A stretch of 64,000 nucleotides of DNA from Rhizobium subbaraonis (GCF_900220975.1 NZ_OBQD01000005.1:77447-141446), one strand, 5' to 3'; positions 1-8,468 are shown, counted from the stretch's first letter. Numbers and translations: made by a program. The notes: generated from the letters alone by a model not told the origin.

Positions 1-1160
1 CGACGAGCTTCACCGGCGCGGAGCTTGCCGCCGGCAAGGTGACGTTCGTCCATGACGGCTCCGAGACGACCAAGGCCTCGTTCAAGGTCTCCGTCGAGGA
101 CGGCAACGAGGACGGCTCGACTCCGGCGACCTCGACCTTCGATTTCGGCGTGACGCCGGTGAACGACGCGCCTGTCCTGACCGGCGACCTGAAGGCGACG
201 GTGAAGGAGGGCGGCAGCTACACGCTGACCAAGTCGGACCTGTCCTTCACCGACCCCGACGACGGCGCCGGCGGCGTGCGCTTCACCGTCTCCAGCCAGT
301 CGGCCGGCAAGATCCAGGTGAACGGCAAGGCCGCGACGAGCTTCACAGGCGCGGATCTTGCCGCCGGCAGGGTGACGTTCGTCCATGACGGCTCCGAGAC
401 GACCAAGGCCTCGTTCAAGGTCTCCGTCGAGGACGGCAACGAGGACAGCTCGACGCCTGCAACCTCGACCTTCAACTTCGGCGTGACGCCGGTGAACGAC
501 GCGCCTGTCCTGACCGGCGACCTGAAGGCAACGGTGAAGGAGGGCGGCAGCTACACGCTGACCAAGTCCGACCTGTCCTTCTCCGACCCCGACGACGGCG
601 CCGGCGGCGTGCGCTTTACCGTCTCCGGCCAGTCGGCCGGCAAGATCCAGGTGAACGGCAAGGCCGCGACGAGCTTCACCGGCGCGGATCTTGCCGCCGG
701 GAACGTGACGTTCGTCCATGACGGCTCCGAGGCGACCAAGGCCTCGTTCAAGGTCTCCGTCGAGGACGGCAACGAGGACGGCTCGACGCCTGCAACCTCG
801 ACCTTCGACTTCGGCGTGACGCCGGTGAACGACGCGCCGAAGCTGACCGGCGACCTGAAGGCAACGGTGAAGGAGGGCGGCAGCTACACGCTGACCAAGT
901 CCGACCTGTCCTTCTCCGACCCCGACGATAGCGCCGCCGGCGTGCGCTTTACCGTCTCCGGCCAGTCGGCCGGCAAGATCCAGGTGAACGGCAAGGCCGC
1001 CACGAGCTTCACCGGCGCGGAGCTTGCCGCCGGCAAGGTGACGTTCGTCCATGACGGCTCCGAGACGACCAAGGCCTCGTTCAAGGTCTCCGTCGAGGAC
1101 GGCAACGAGGACGGCTCTAAGCCTGCAACCTCGACCTTCGATTTCGGTGTGACGCCGGTG
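1..1160 (+). repeat. 333-bp tandem coding repeats (cadherin-like modules)
   Basis: Unit boundaries at 162, 495, 828 and 1161 give three full 333-bp copies, with a partial copy before them that runs off the left edge. Copies are nearly identical at the DNA level, differing at scattered positions. This suggests recent duplication or ongoing homogenisation. Confidence 0.95.
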
Positions 1161-2006
1161 AACGACGCGCCGAAGCTGGTGACGAAGCAGGTGTTGAAGT
1201 CGATCGCCGAGGATGCCTCGACCGCCTCGGCCCGCAAGGTGGCCACGCTCACCATCGCCGATCCCGACGGCGGCGACAACAGCCTGTCGCTGAAGGGCGC
1301 CGACGCCAAGTACTTCGAGATCAAGAACGGTGCGCTCTGGCTGAAGAAGGGCGCGAAGCTCGACCATGACGGCAATCCGTCGCTCGACGTGACCGTCCGT
1401 CTCGACGATCCCTCGATCGGCAAGAGCTACGAGGCGTCCAAGACGTTCACGGTTTCGGTCGCCGAGGGCGCAACGAAGCCCGGCACCTCCGGCAGCGACA
1501 AGCTCGTCGGCACGTCCGGCAACGACGTTCTGAGCGGCAAGGGCGGTAAGGACATGATCCTGGGCGGCGCGGGCAACGACCGCCTGATCGGCGGCACCGG
1601 CGCCGACACGCTGACGGGCGGGGCGGGACGCGACGTCTTCATCTTCACCTCGGAGAAGGACAGCGCTCCCGGTCAGTCCGGTTTCGTCAACAATAGCGGC
1701 TACAACCCACAGTCGGGCGTCGGCAAGCGCGACCTCATCACCGACTTCGTCCATGGCAAGGACAAGCTGGATGTGTCCCAGATTGACGCCAACGACAAGC
1801 TCGCCGGCGACCAGGCCTTCACCTGGCGCGGCAAGAAAGACTTCACCGGCAAGGTGGGCGAAGTGATCTTCCGCATCTTCGACGAGAAGGGCACCAAGAA
1901 CGACCGCACCATCGTCTACGGCGACACCGACCACGACGGCCGAGCCGACTTCCAGTTCGAACTGGCGGGGATCATCAACCTGACGAAGTCCGACTTCATC
2001 CTCTGA
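1..2006 (+). CDS. Cadherin-like repeat / RTX surface protein, 3' part (5' end outside window)
   Basis: The reading frame is open from the left edge, so only the C-terminal ~667 residues are seen. Three complete 111-residue cadherin-like repeats (visible residues about 54-386) each carry an NDAP start, an EGGSYTL segment, an FxDPDD segment and a VTFVHDGSE segment. A further, divergent Ig/cadherin-like domain follows (about 387-490). Then come glycine/aspartate nonapeptides of GGxGxDxL type (about 495-550), which bind calcium in RTX proteins, and a serralysin-type C-terminal region ending in hydrophobic residues. Proteins of this build are exported by type I secretion and act as large adhesins or matrix proteins; the role here is inferred. 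A hairpin follows the stop codon. The secretion ATPase and membrane fusion protein are not in the window. Confidence 0.9.
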   Translation, partial: TSFTGAELAAGKVTFVHDGSETTKASFKVSVEDGNEDGSTPATSTFDFGVTPVNDAPVLTGDLKATVKEGGSYTLTKSDLSFTDPDDGAGGVRFTVSSQSAGKIQVNGKAATSFTGADLAAGRVTFVHDGSETTKASFKVSVEDGNEDSSTPATSTFNFGVTPVNDAPVLTGDLKATVKEGGSYTLTKSDLSFSDPDDGAGGVRFTVSGQSAGKIQVNGKAATSFTGADLAAGNVTFVHDGSEATKASFKVSVEDGNEDGSTPATSTFDFGVTPVNDAPKLTGDLKATVKEGGSYTLTKSDLSFSDPDDSAAGVRFTVSGQSAGKIQVNGKAATSFTGAELAAGKVTFVHDGSETTKASFKVSVEDGNEDGSKPATSTFDFGVTPVNDAPKLVTKQVLKSIAEDASTASARKVATLTIADPDGGDNSLSLKGADAKYFEIKNGALWLKKGAKLDHDGNPSLDVTVRLDDPSIGKSYEASKTFTVSVAEGATKPGTSGSDKLVGTSGNDVLSGKGGKDMILGGAGNDRLIGGTGADTLTGGAGRDVFIFTSEKDSAPGQSGFVNNSGYNPQSGVGKRDLITDFVHGKDKLDVSQIDANDKLAGDQAFTWRGKKDFTGKVGEVIFRIFDEKGTKNDRTIVYGDTDHDGRADFQFELAGIINLTKSDFIL

Positions 2007-2013
2007 CGCACTG

Positions 2014-2045
2014 GCTCCCGAAAGCAAGAAATCGTTTTCGGGAGC
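2014..2045 (+). terminator. Hairpin after the RTX adhesin gene
   Basis: A 10-bp perfect stem (GCTCCCGAAA / TTTCGGGAGC) with a 12-base loop begins 7 bases after the stop codon. There is no clear T run after the stem, so termination is probable rather than certain. Confidence 0.6.
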
Positions 2046-2087
2046 GTCACGTGTGGGAGCGACGGCGACCCGCAATGGGCTGAGGAG

Positions 2088-2441
2088 CTACGCCCCTGGT
2101 GCTCCTGGGCTGCGGCCAGGAGACGCCTCTGCCGCATCCATTTTACCTATATTGGACCCCAAGCGAACCGCATCTCCGTTCTCAAAGGACGTCAGAGGTC
2201 TGACGGCCATGCCGGCCTCCATGGACGCGGCCATGAAGGCTTCCCGCGCGATCGCGAGAGGAGCTGAGTTTTCAAGCGATGCTCTGCACAGAACAATCGC
2301 GCGATCGTACTTTTGGCCCCTCCGTGAGGGCCATTCATTTTCGAGAAAGTCGAGCGCGTCATAGGGGCCATGGAACACGCGCTGAATGCCGCAAGGTAGT
2401 GTGACATTGACCACGACCGACCAAGGCTTATCTGAAAGCAT
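2088..2441 (-). CDS. DUF982 domain-containing protein
   Basis: This 117-residue protein has the DUF982 pattern typical of Rhizobiales: an N-terminal W-S-V-V-V strand, a G-x-x-R-x-V-x-G-P-x-D-A segment, a W-P motif, then a C-R-A-S-L-E helix and an A-R-E-A-F-x-A-A helix. The family is small and cytosolic and has no established biochemical role. The last ~25 residues are Ala/Gly/Pro-rich and lie outside the conserved domain. It stands alone between two RTX genes and is transcribed in the same direction as the second one, but upstream DNA of 225 bases separates them. Confidence 0.75.
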   Translation of the reverse strand: MLSDKPWSVVVNVTLPCGIQRVFHGPYDALDFLENEWPSRRGQKYDRAIVLCRASLENSAPLAIAREAFMAASMEAGMAVRPLTSFENGDAVRLGSNIGKMDAAEASPGRSPGAPGA

Positions 2442-2666
2442 GATATCCTCCTCTCAAAGTGCTCAAAAGAAGTTAGCAGTCCGGGAGCGAAAAAAGGTCG
2501 ACGGATTATCCGCCGACCGTAATTTTTCGAAGCATTCAAGCAATCTGCCGTGGTCGACAGATGCTTCATTTTAGCACATAATATTTGTTGCTTGATCAAT
2601 ATTTTGTGATCTTTTGCGTGTTCTCGCTATTGCTCCGGCTTATTCGCCTGCGGCGACATTACTCTT

Positions 2667-4001
2667 TCAAAACAGGAAGTCACCCTTTGCCAGCGAAAGG
2701 GCATCGTCGAGGTGGATCGCAATGTCGGCCTTTTTGTCGCCGTTGACGTCACCATAAACGTAAGTGTCTGACTTCGATTTGGAGTAGCGGAGCTCACCCG
2801 GATCTCCGGTGAATGATTTAGATCCGACAAACTCGAATGCTTGATCACCGGATTTCTTTGTGTTGGCGTCGATCTCTCTCAAATCAATTTTGTCGCCTTG
2901 CTTCTTGCTGAAATCGAAGATCGTGTCGCGACCGTTCGCTTTGACAGTGGAGTCCTTGGTCGATGTGAAGACGAAAAGGTCCTTTCCGCTCCCTCCATAC
3001 AGATCGTCGGCCCCTCGCATGCCTGTAATCTTGTCACTTCCGCCATTGCCGCGAAGCGTATTGTTTTCCGAGTTGCCCAGAAGCGTGTCGGCCTTGGTTC
3101 CGCCCGAGGCGTTCTCAAAATTGCGGATGAGAAATATTCCATTCCCCGTGTCAACAACGTCACTGACGGACAGGTCGATGTTCAGACCGCGCGTAAATGC
3201 CGACATGTTCAAAGTGTCAGAGTTCCGGTCGGCACCGGAAGAAACGCCCGATCCGCCATCGACAATGACGAATTGGTCGGCGTCGGCCAACTTTTTCAGG
3301 ACCACAGTGTCTGCGTCACTGTTGCCGAAAACGGCGTCAGCCCCTCCGGAACCGACGGTGATGGTGTCAGACCCTCTGCTCCCGACGATAGTTCCAATCC
3401 AGCCTGATGAAGTGCTGATCTTGTCGTTTCCCCGCCCTGCATCAATGCTTTCCACCTCGGCCAGCGCAGCAATTTTTATGATATCACGGTCGCCGCCAGC
3501 ACGAATGTTTCCAGCGCCGCCAGAACCGATGGTGACCTGGTTGTCACCGTGACCGACAGATAGATAGTCCACGTAGCCGGCGCCCGTCTTTACGATGTCA
3601 TTGCCGCCTCCGAGTTCGACCAGGCCGGCTCCGGCCGTGCCGAGTGTTAATATCTCGGGATTTCCGCTGCCTTTGAGTATGTCGACGTATGTCTTATTCA
3701 GCTTTGCAACGCTCTTCCCCGCATCGTTCAGGGAGCCCAGAAGGAGGTAACCGATGCTGCCGCCAGAACCGGTAGTGGAGTCTTTGATGCTGGCTTGGAC
3801 CTGTCCGGTGAAACGGAACATATCAATGTTCCAGCCACCACCCTCTAGGGTATATGTTGCAGTGCGCACTGGTAGAGAGTCTTCGACCCAGGTGTCCACG
3901 TAGAGGAGCCACTTTCCGCTCCAACTATAGTCATCGACGCCGACACTAAATGGCGTTGTACCATTGAGTGTGACACTGATGTTTGAGGTCAGTGTAGTCA
4001 T
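2667..4001 (-). CDS. RTX-type calcium-binding secreted protein
   Basis: This 444-residue protein is rich in Gly and Asp with no N-terminal signal peptide, as expected for a type I secretion substrate. The middle contains degenerate RTX-like turns (GGGND, GGDRD, GRGND). Canonical nonapeptides lie at roughly residues 310-355 (GNGGSDKI, GGSGKDLFVF). A serralysin-like C-terminal domain follows, with DxRxIDA, SGDQAFEF and VYGDVNGD motifs and an extreme C-terminal DFLF. The C-terminus resembles that of the adhesin ending at 2006 (SGDQAF / AGDQAF; KGDFLF / KSDFIL). The start at 4001 is chosen because GGGGAT lies 7 bases upstream of that ATG; in-frame upstream starts at 4037 (ATG) and 4043 (TTG) lack this. 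The substrate or target is unknown. Confidence 0.85.
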   Translation of the reverse strand: MTTLTSNISVTLNGTTPFSVGVDDYSWSGKWLLYVDTWVEDSLPVRTATYTLEGGGWNIDMFRFTGQVQASIKDSTTGSGGSIGYLLLGSLNDAGKSVAKLNKTYVDILKGSGNPEILTLGTAGAGLVELGGGNDIVKTGAGYVDYLSVGHGDNQVTIGSGGAGNIRAGGDRDIIKIAALAEVESIDAGRGNDKISTSSGWIGTIVGSRGSDTITVGSGGADAVFGNSDADTVVLKKLADADQFVIVDGGSGVSSGADRNSDTLNMSAFTRGLNIDLSVSDVVDTGNGIFLIRNFENASGGTKADTLLGNSENNTLRGNGGSDKITGMRGADDLYGGSGKDLFVFTSTKDSTVKANGRDTIFDFSKKQGDKIDLREIDANTKKSGDQAFEFVGSKSFTGDPGELRYSKSKSDTYVYGDVNGDKKADIAIHLDDALSLAKGDFLF

Positions 4002-4067
4002 TTGAATATCCCCAATCCCCTGGTATTTCGAATCCATAGACAAAAAATCTACGGTAATTTCACTTTA

Positions 4068-4087
4068 CGTGCATATACGTGCAAATC
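4068..4087. promoter_or_regulatory. Direct repeat upstream of the RTX gene, possible operator
   Basis: Two adjacent near-identical 10-mers (ACGTGCATAT, ACGTGCAAAT) lie about 70 bases upstream of the RTX start at 4001. Tandem decamers in phase with one helical turn are a common regulator site design. No regulator is identified. Confidence 0.25.
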
Positions 4088-4240
4088 AACGTTGAAAATG
4101 GAAAAAGATTCGCGCATAGTTTGTCACTGAGGCGCGACCTCATCGGGGGGATTCTTGGCTCCGGGCAACATCGCTCTGTTCCCAGCATGAAGCGGTTGGG
4201 GTATATTTTCGACATGCTGTCCGGTCGTGGGAGCGTGACG

Positions 4241-4393
4241 ATGAGACGTCGTGATGCAGTTGGAAGTCCGCTTCTTGCCGGATGCGTTCTTGTATGCATT
4301 ACGGCGGCGGTTGTTTCCCTGTGTTTCTTCGTGATGTTGAAATCCTACGGACCTTTGGTGGTTGCCGCTTCAACTTATTCCGAGGTCCGTTGA
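4241..4393 (+). CDS. Possible small membrane protein (50 aa)
   Basis: The ATG at 4241 is preceded by GGGAG at good spacing. The 50-residue product starts with a basic stretch (MRRRD), then has a ~20-residue hydrophobic helix (LLAGCVLVCITAAVVSLCFF), a short loop, and a second weakly hydrophobic patch (YGPLVVAA). That is the layout of a single-pass small membrane protein. I recognise no family. The next ~370 bases contain no other gene. It could be a chance ORF, so confidence is limited. Confidence 0.35.
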   Translation: MRRRDAVGSPLLAGCVLVCITAAVVSLCFFVMLKSYGPLVVAASTYSEVR

Positions 4394-4768
4394 GGAATTC
4401 CATTGCCGGACCGATCGATCGGCCGCGCCAGCACCGCCTCTGCTGGGAGCTACCGCATTCAGCCATTCCGGTCCGAGTATTGGTCGCTGCGGTGCTTGAT
4501 TTGTGGCACCTCTTCAATGAGTTCCACGAACGATGCCCGCATACCGCCGCCATGCGACGGCGCCTTGCTCGGCAAGTACCGTCTCGCATTCTGCCTGTCT
4601 GTGCGGTAAAAGCCTCTGACCCATCGCGCGACGCCCGCGCTCGGCTATGACCCCGCTCCTACACGGCCCGATCAATTGTTACGACGTAGCAATTCTATGG
4701 CAGAAATAGGCGCGGTAGCGGGTAATGCGATCAAATGAAACAAACACACATTCCGGCAAGTGACTGAA
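4394..4768. other. Gene-less stretch before dusA
   Basis: I see no supportable gene, RNA or strong hairpin in these 375 bases. The dusA promoter presumably lies in the AT-richer last 100 bases. Confidence 0.5.
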
Positions 4769-6070
4769 ATGTATAGCAATGCACTGAGAACAGGGACCAA
4801 GATCTTCGCCACGGCGCCGATGATCGACTGGTCGGACCGCCATTACCGCTATTTCGCAAGGCAGCTTTCGAAGAACGCGTTGCTCTATACCGAGATGATC
4901 GTCGCCGACGCGATCCTGCGCGGCAACCGCGACAGGCTGCTGGGCTACGACACGGTCGAGCACCCGCTGGCGCTGCAGCTTGGCGGCAACGATCCCGCGA
5001 AGCTTGCCGAGGCGGCCCGCATCGGCGCCGGTTTTGGCTACGACGAGATCAACCTGAACGTCGGCTGCCCCTCCGACCGGGTGCAGTCCGGCACCTTCGG
5101 TGCCTGCCTGATGCGCGAGCCGCAACTGGTCGCCGACTGCGTCGCTGCGATGAAGGCGGCGGTGACGATCCCGGTGACGGTGAAGTGCCGCATCGGCGTC
5201 GACGACCAGGACCCGGAAATCGCGCTGCGCGATCTCGTCGGGCGCGTCCGGGCGGCCGGTGTCGACGCCGTCTGGGTGCACGCCCGCAAGGCCTGGCTGC
5301 AGGGCCTGTCGCCGAAGGAAAACCGCGACATCCCGCCGCTCGACTATGGTCTGGTGCGCCGCCTGAAGGCGGAGAACCCGGACCTGTTCGTCGGCCTCAA
5401 CGGCGGCCTGCACACGCTGGAGCAGGCGCAGGCCGAGATCGGCAGGCCGGGCGAGGGGCTGGATGGCGCCATGCTCGGCCGCGCCGCCTATCAGGACAGC
5501 GGCGTGCTGACCGGCGTGGATGCGGTGTTCGCGCCGGCGGGCATCCGCAGTCTCGAGGCATCGCCGTCCGCGGCCCTCGCCAACGGCCCGCGCGTCCAGC
5601 CCTTCGGGCCCTCTTCTTTCCGGCGGGAGGAAGACGGTGGCCCACATGATGCGGCTGGCAACCTGTCTGCCGGCGTCGGCGACACGCGCCCACCTCTCGG
5701 AAGCGCGGAGGCGCGCCCTGCAGAGCGAGGCGGCGAGGGGGGCGCGGCCGCAACGGCCGGCACCGACGGTTCCCTCGTCCGGCACACGCCTGCGTCCCAG
5801 GGGGAGGCGGGCGTGCTGTCCGACGCCGCCTTCTTTGAAGGCGTGCGCGATGCGATGATGGCCTATGCGGACGGCGTGATTGCCGGCGGCGGACGGCTGA
5901 ACCACGTGACCCGCCATATGGTCGGCCTGTTCCAGGGGGTTCCGGGCGCGCGCCGCTACCGCCAGATCCTGTCCGCGGACGCGACCCGGCCGGGCGCCGG
6001 CCCGGAGGTGATCGCGGCGGCCTTCGCCGCGGTGCTCGAGGCGGGCGCAGACAGGGCGGCGGCCGAATAG
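4769..6070 (+). CDS. dusA: tRNA-dihydrouridine(20/20a) synthase DusA with in-frame insertion
   Basis: This FMN enzyme reduces uridine to dihydrouridine in the tRNA D-loop, in the cytosol. The N-terminal TIM barrel shows the DusA hallmarks APMIDWSDRHYR, YTEMIVADA, LQLGGNDP, INLNVGCPSDRV with the catalytic Cys, KCRIGVDD, VHARKAWLQGLSPKENR and the FMN-phosphate loop GLNGG. The C-terminal helical part resumes at FFEGVRDAMMAYAD. Between them, about residues 260-350 form a low-complexity Pro/Gly/Ala/Arg segment that the family lacks; the product is 433 residues against roughly 330 usual. The inserted DNA contains a palindrome-like block at 5599-5636. The ATG at 4769 is used; an in-frame GTG at 4760 is possible, and neither has a clear ribosome-binding site. 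Confidence 0.9.
   Translation: MYSNALRTGTKIFATAPMIDWSDRHYRYFARQLSKNALLYTEMIVADAILRGNRDRLLGYDTVEHPLALQLGGNDPAKLAEAARIGAGFGYDEINLNVGCPSDRVQSGTFGACLMREPQLVADCVAAMKAAVTIPVTVKCRIGVDDQDPEIALRDLVGRVRAAGVDAVWVHARKAWLQGLSPKENRDIPPLDYGLVRRLKAENPDLFVGLNGGLHTLEQAQAEIGRPGEGLDGAMLGRAAYQDSGVLTGVDAVFAPAGIRSLEASPSAALANGPRVQPFGPSSFRREEDGGPHDAAGNLSAGVGDTRPPLGSAEARPAERGGEGGAAATAGTDGSLVRHTPASQGEAGVLSDAAFFEGVRDAMMAYADGVIAGGGRLNHVTRHMVGLFQGVPGARRYRQILSADATRPGAGPEVIAAAFAAVLEAGADRAAAE
5599..5636 (+). repeat. REP-like palindromic block inside dusA
   Basis: The segment starts with the self-complementary core CCCTTCGGG, followed by CTTCTTTCCGGCGGGAGGAAG, which folds back on itself. The order and bases resemble the palindromic element inside uvrB at 9571-9621. 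It lies in the dusA region that has no counterpart in the protein family. Confidence 0.5.
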
Positions 6071-6175
6071 CGCGCGGCAGGCGCCAGGGCGACGTCGGGG
6101 CCGCCGGCAGGCCGGTGCGGTTGCCGCCCGGACAGTCCGCTATCGCACCCGCCACCGCCACGAAGGACATTGCCG

Positions 6176-6739
6176 TCACTGCGGCCATCCCGGACGCCCG
6201 CCCGGCAGGACGGCGGGCGACAGCCCCTCCAGATCCGGCGCGATCGGCCGGGCGTTGATAAAACGCAGGAAATGCCGGTATTCCGCAAGCTCGCGGCCCG
6301 CATGGGGCGGGGCGGTCAAGGCATTGCGGCCGCGGCGCCAGGCGTTGAACCGTGCCTCCAGCGTGCCGCCGCGCGGCAGCATCGCGCGCACGACGGCGGC
6401 CGCCGCCTCCTGCACCTCGCGCTCGGTCGGGTCCCGGCTGAGCGGCGTGACCGGCGTCGAAGCCCCGTAGGCCAGCATCTCGATCAGCCGCAGCGCCTCG
6501 CAGCAGATCGCCCGGTGCAGCGCGCGCGCCGCCGCGCTCGCCTCGCCGAGGCAGGGCCGGCGGTCGCGGTCGTCGAGCAGAACGCAGCTCAGTGCCCGCC
6601 GGCACGGACGGCGACGGCAGACGAATTCCGGAAAGAGCATGAGCGCGCAGGCGGCCCGCTCCACCTCCCGGTGGATGGGCGGATCGAGACGCCGGCCGGC
6701 GGCAGCGGCCTGATCGGGCTGGAATGGGTCGTCGGGCAT
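6176..6739 (-). CDS. Hypothetical protein (Cys/Arg motif)
   Basis: This 187-residue protein is of unknown function. The start at 6739 is supported by GGAG nine bases upstream; an in-frame upstream extension lacks this. It is rich in Arg and Ala and carries a Cys/Arg cluster (residues about 42-55, C-R-R-R-P-C-R-R-A-L-S-C) that could be structural or metal-binding. A predicted helix with two further Cys follows (RAICCEALRLIEML), then a long amphipathic helix. There is no signal peptide or membrane segment. It is convergent with dusA, ending 105 bases from the dusA stop. Confidence 0.6.
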   Translation of the reverse strand: MPDDPFQPDQAAAAGRRLDPPIHREVERAACALMLFPEFVCRRRPCRRALSCVLLDDRDRRPCLGEASAAARALHRAICCEALRLIEMLAYGASTPVTPLSRDPTEREVQEAAAAVVRAMLPRGGTLEARFNAWRRGRNALTAPPHAGRELAEYRHFLRFINARPIAPDLEGLSPAVLPGGRPGWPQ

Positions 6740-7903
6740 CGTTCGGCTCCATGGCTGATGGACGTGGCGGCGGATTCGGCGTGCTCTCATGGCGTCGTGA
6801 TTTCATGGCGGCGGCCGCGGGTTGCTGAAGGGAGCGGGATATGCCGAAGGGGCGCGGGACATCGCCTCGGGCGGATGCCGGCGCGGCGGCGAGGATACGC
6901 CATGTCGCCGTGCCTCCCGGTCGCACCATCCTGCCTCTGCCCCATTACGTGCCCGCCCCGGATCGGGCGACCTTTCCCGGCTCGTCCGGACTGCGCAGTC
7001 TGGACTGGGCGGCCCGGACTGAGCGGTCTGGACTGGGCGGTCTGGACTGAGCGGTTTGGGCTGGTCGGCCAGGACGGTGGGGGCCTGACTAAGGTGACCC
7101 GGCTGGGTTGACCCTGGCCGGGCGAGCCAGCCGGCTGATCCAGCCAGGGTGGGCCAGCCTGGGATCCAGCCCGAGTGATCCAGCCTGAGTGGTCCCGCCT
7201 GAGTGGTCCAGCCTGGGCGACCTTGTCGCTCTGCGCCGAGGTGCCGTCCGCCCGTGCCCGCCGCCATTGCGCGCCTCCTGCGCGCAGGCCCGCTTGCACG
7301 CCCTTGCCGTCGAGCCCGCGCCATCCGCGCATGCGTCCCCGGCCACGCCCGGCAAGCCGTCGCGGTTCACGCCTGCGATTTCGGACGGGGCGCTGGAAGC
7401 TGCCTCATCTGAATGTGTTTGTGTGGCACCTTTCAGCGCCCCGTTCGGCGGTTTCTGCCGGCAAACGCGGTCCTCTGCCTCGCCCGCCGGTGAGGGCGGG
7501 CGCTCTGTGTGCCGCCGCTCGGGCACGTCCGGCGCGCAACCCGGGCGCATCGCCCGTCGTCGCCGGGAGGGGACCAGTCTCGCCGACCCGGACCATGAGG
7601 TCTTGCGTCCCTCCCTCACGCCCCGCGCCGTCCCCGCCTCGCCGCAACGCCTTGCGGTGTATCCGCGGCGGGTTGGTGGGATTGTGGCATGGGAACCGGG
7701 GGTGAGGATGAAACGGGGGTGGGGGTGTTGAATTTGTTGGGGGAATGGGGGTGGGTGTGCACGGTTTCGGCCGGTTATGCAACGCAGCCAGCGTACTAAG
7801 CGCGGACGTACTTATCCGGTAACGTTTAGCATCGCACACCGGAAGCACTCATTGCTACATCTGCAAACGGTAGCCTGCCCGGTGCCGTGGAATCCCAAGC
7901 AGG
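6740..7903. other. 1.16-kb gene-less region with tandem repeats
   Basis: All open frames here overlap one another and give Pro/Arg/Ala-rich translations without family resemblance. I support no gene. The region holds the 14-bp array (6988-7221), short GC-rich hairpins such as GCCTCGCCCGCCGGTGAGGGCGGGC near 7478, and a T/G-rich stretch near 7700-7760. Confidence 0.6.
6988..7221. repeat. Degenerate 14-bp tandem repeat array
   Basis: Block one (6988-7071) has six successive 14-mers of the form GGACTGRGCGGTCT. Block two (about 7096-7221) has about nine units of the form GATCCAGCCTGAGT, with 12- and 13-mers interspersed. The two consensus forms match at about 9 of 14 positions in the same register, so they probably come from one ancestral unit. 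Fourteen is not a multiple of three, which argues against coding. Confidence 0.8.
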
Positions 7904-8323
7904 CTATTTCTCCATCAGCCTAAACCAGTCACGAACTGTAAGCCGCAAGCGAAGTTCTTCGTCCTCTGCCACCGGACAACAATGCGCAATGGGGTTTCGC
8001 AGCGCGTTGAGACTGGCAAACACTTTTTCCAGTGCCCTCTTGCTGTTGAATATCGACCCGAACAAACTCCAATTGGACGTGATTATCACAGCCAGTTCAC
8101 CGAATGTCGTGTAGTCCAATTCGTTCTGCGATCTGCGGCTCACTCCCGCATCCAGTTCCTTCTTGATGCGCTGGCCTACTTCCGTCCGTACTGCCTCCGG
8201 AACCGTGGCTCTGCTCCACCAGTCCGTTGTCTGCTCTTCACTTGTGAACGCTTTGCTTGGCGAATTCGCAATAGCACTAGTAGCGTTTTGAACAGTTTGC
8301 GCGCATGCCGAGCGATGCAGCGC
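7904..8323 (-). pseudogene. 3' remnant of a HEPN-domain (Swt1-like) gene
   Basis: The frame is open from 8323 to the stop at 7904. It encodes a plausible C-terminal domain: a charged segment (about 8144-8260) leading into ELDYTTFGELAVII, NWSLFGSIF and ALRNPIAHC. R-N-P-I-A-H fits the Rx4-6H catalytic motif of HEPN RNases, and the whole resembles the Swt1-like HEPN type. The only start codon in frame is a GTG at 8143, inside the conserved part, so no intact N-terminus exists. The upstream stop falls a few bases from the palindromic repeat starting at 8332, suggesting repeat insertion or a rearrangement cut the gene. HEPN proteins are frequent toxins or phage-defence effectors; activity of the remnant is unlikely. 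Confidence 0.6.
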
Positions 8324-8331
8324 CTATCCCT

Positions 8332-8468
8332 CCGTCATGCCGGACCTGATCCGGCATCCAGCCACGGTGCGTCAGCGCCGTGAATGGACCTTCACGGCTC
8401 GATATGAACCGAGTCTCCCGCGCGATGGACATCGCGCGCTGGATGCCGGATCAAGTCCGGCATGACGG
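8332..8468. repeat. Palindromic repeat copy A
   Basis: This 137-bp element has ends that are near-perfect inverted repeats of about 30 bp (start CCGTCATGCCGGACCTGATC, end GATCAAGTCCGGCATGACGG). Inside are two hairpins, CACGGTGCG/CGCCGTG-like and GCGCGATGGACATCGCGC. Copy B lies 440 bases to the right in the same orientation. Confidence 0.85.

Noticed and set aside
6988-7221. 14-bp array considered as a CRISPR or as a plasmid-type iteron origin
   Set aside because: Units are contiguous without spacers, too degenerate for CRISPR, and no replication gene or AT-rich opening region is next to it.
7089-7848. Several overlapping open frames between the tandem array and the HEPN remnant
   Set aside because: All are Pro/Arg/Ala-rich with no resemblance to families, overlap on both strands, and have no good start signal.
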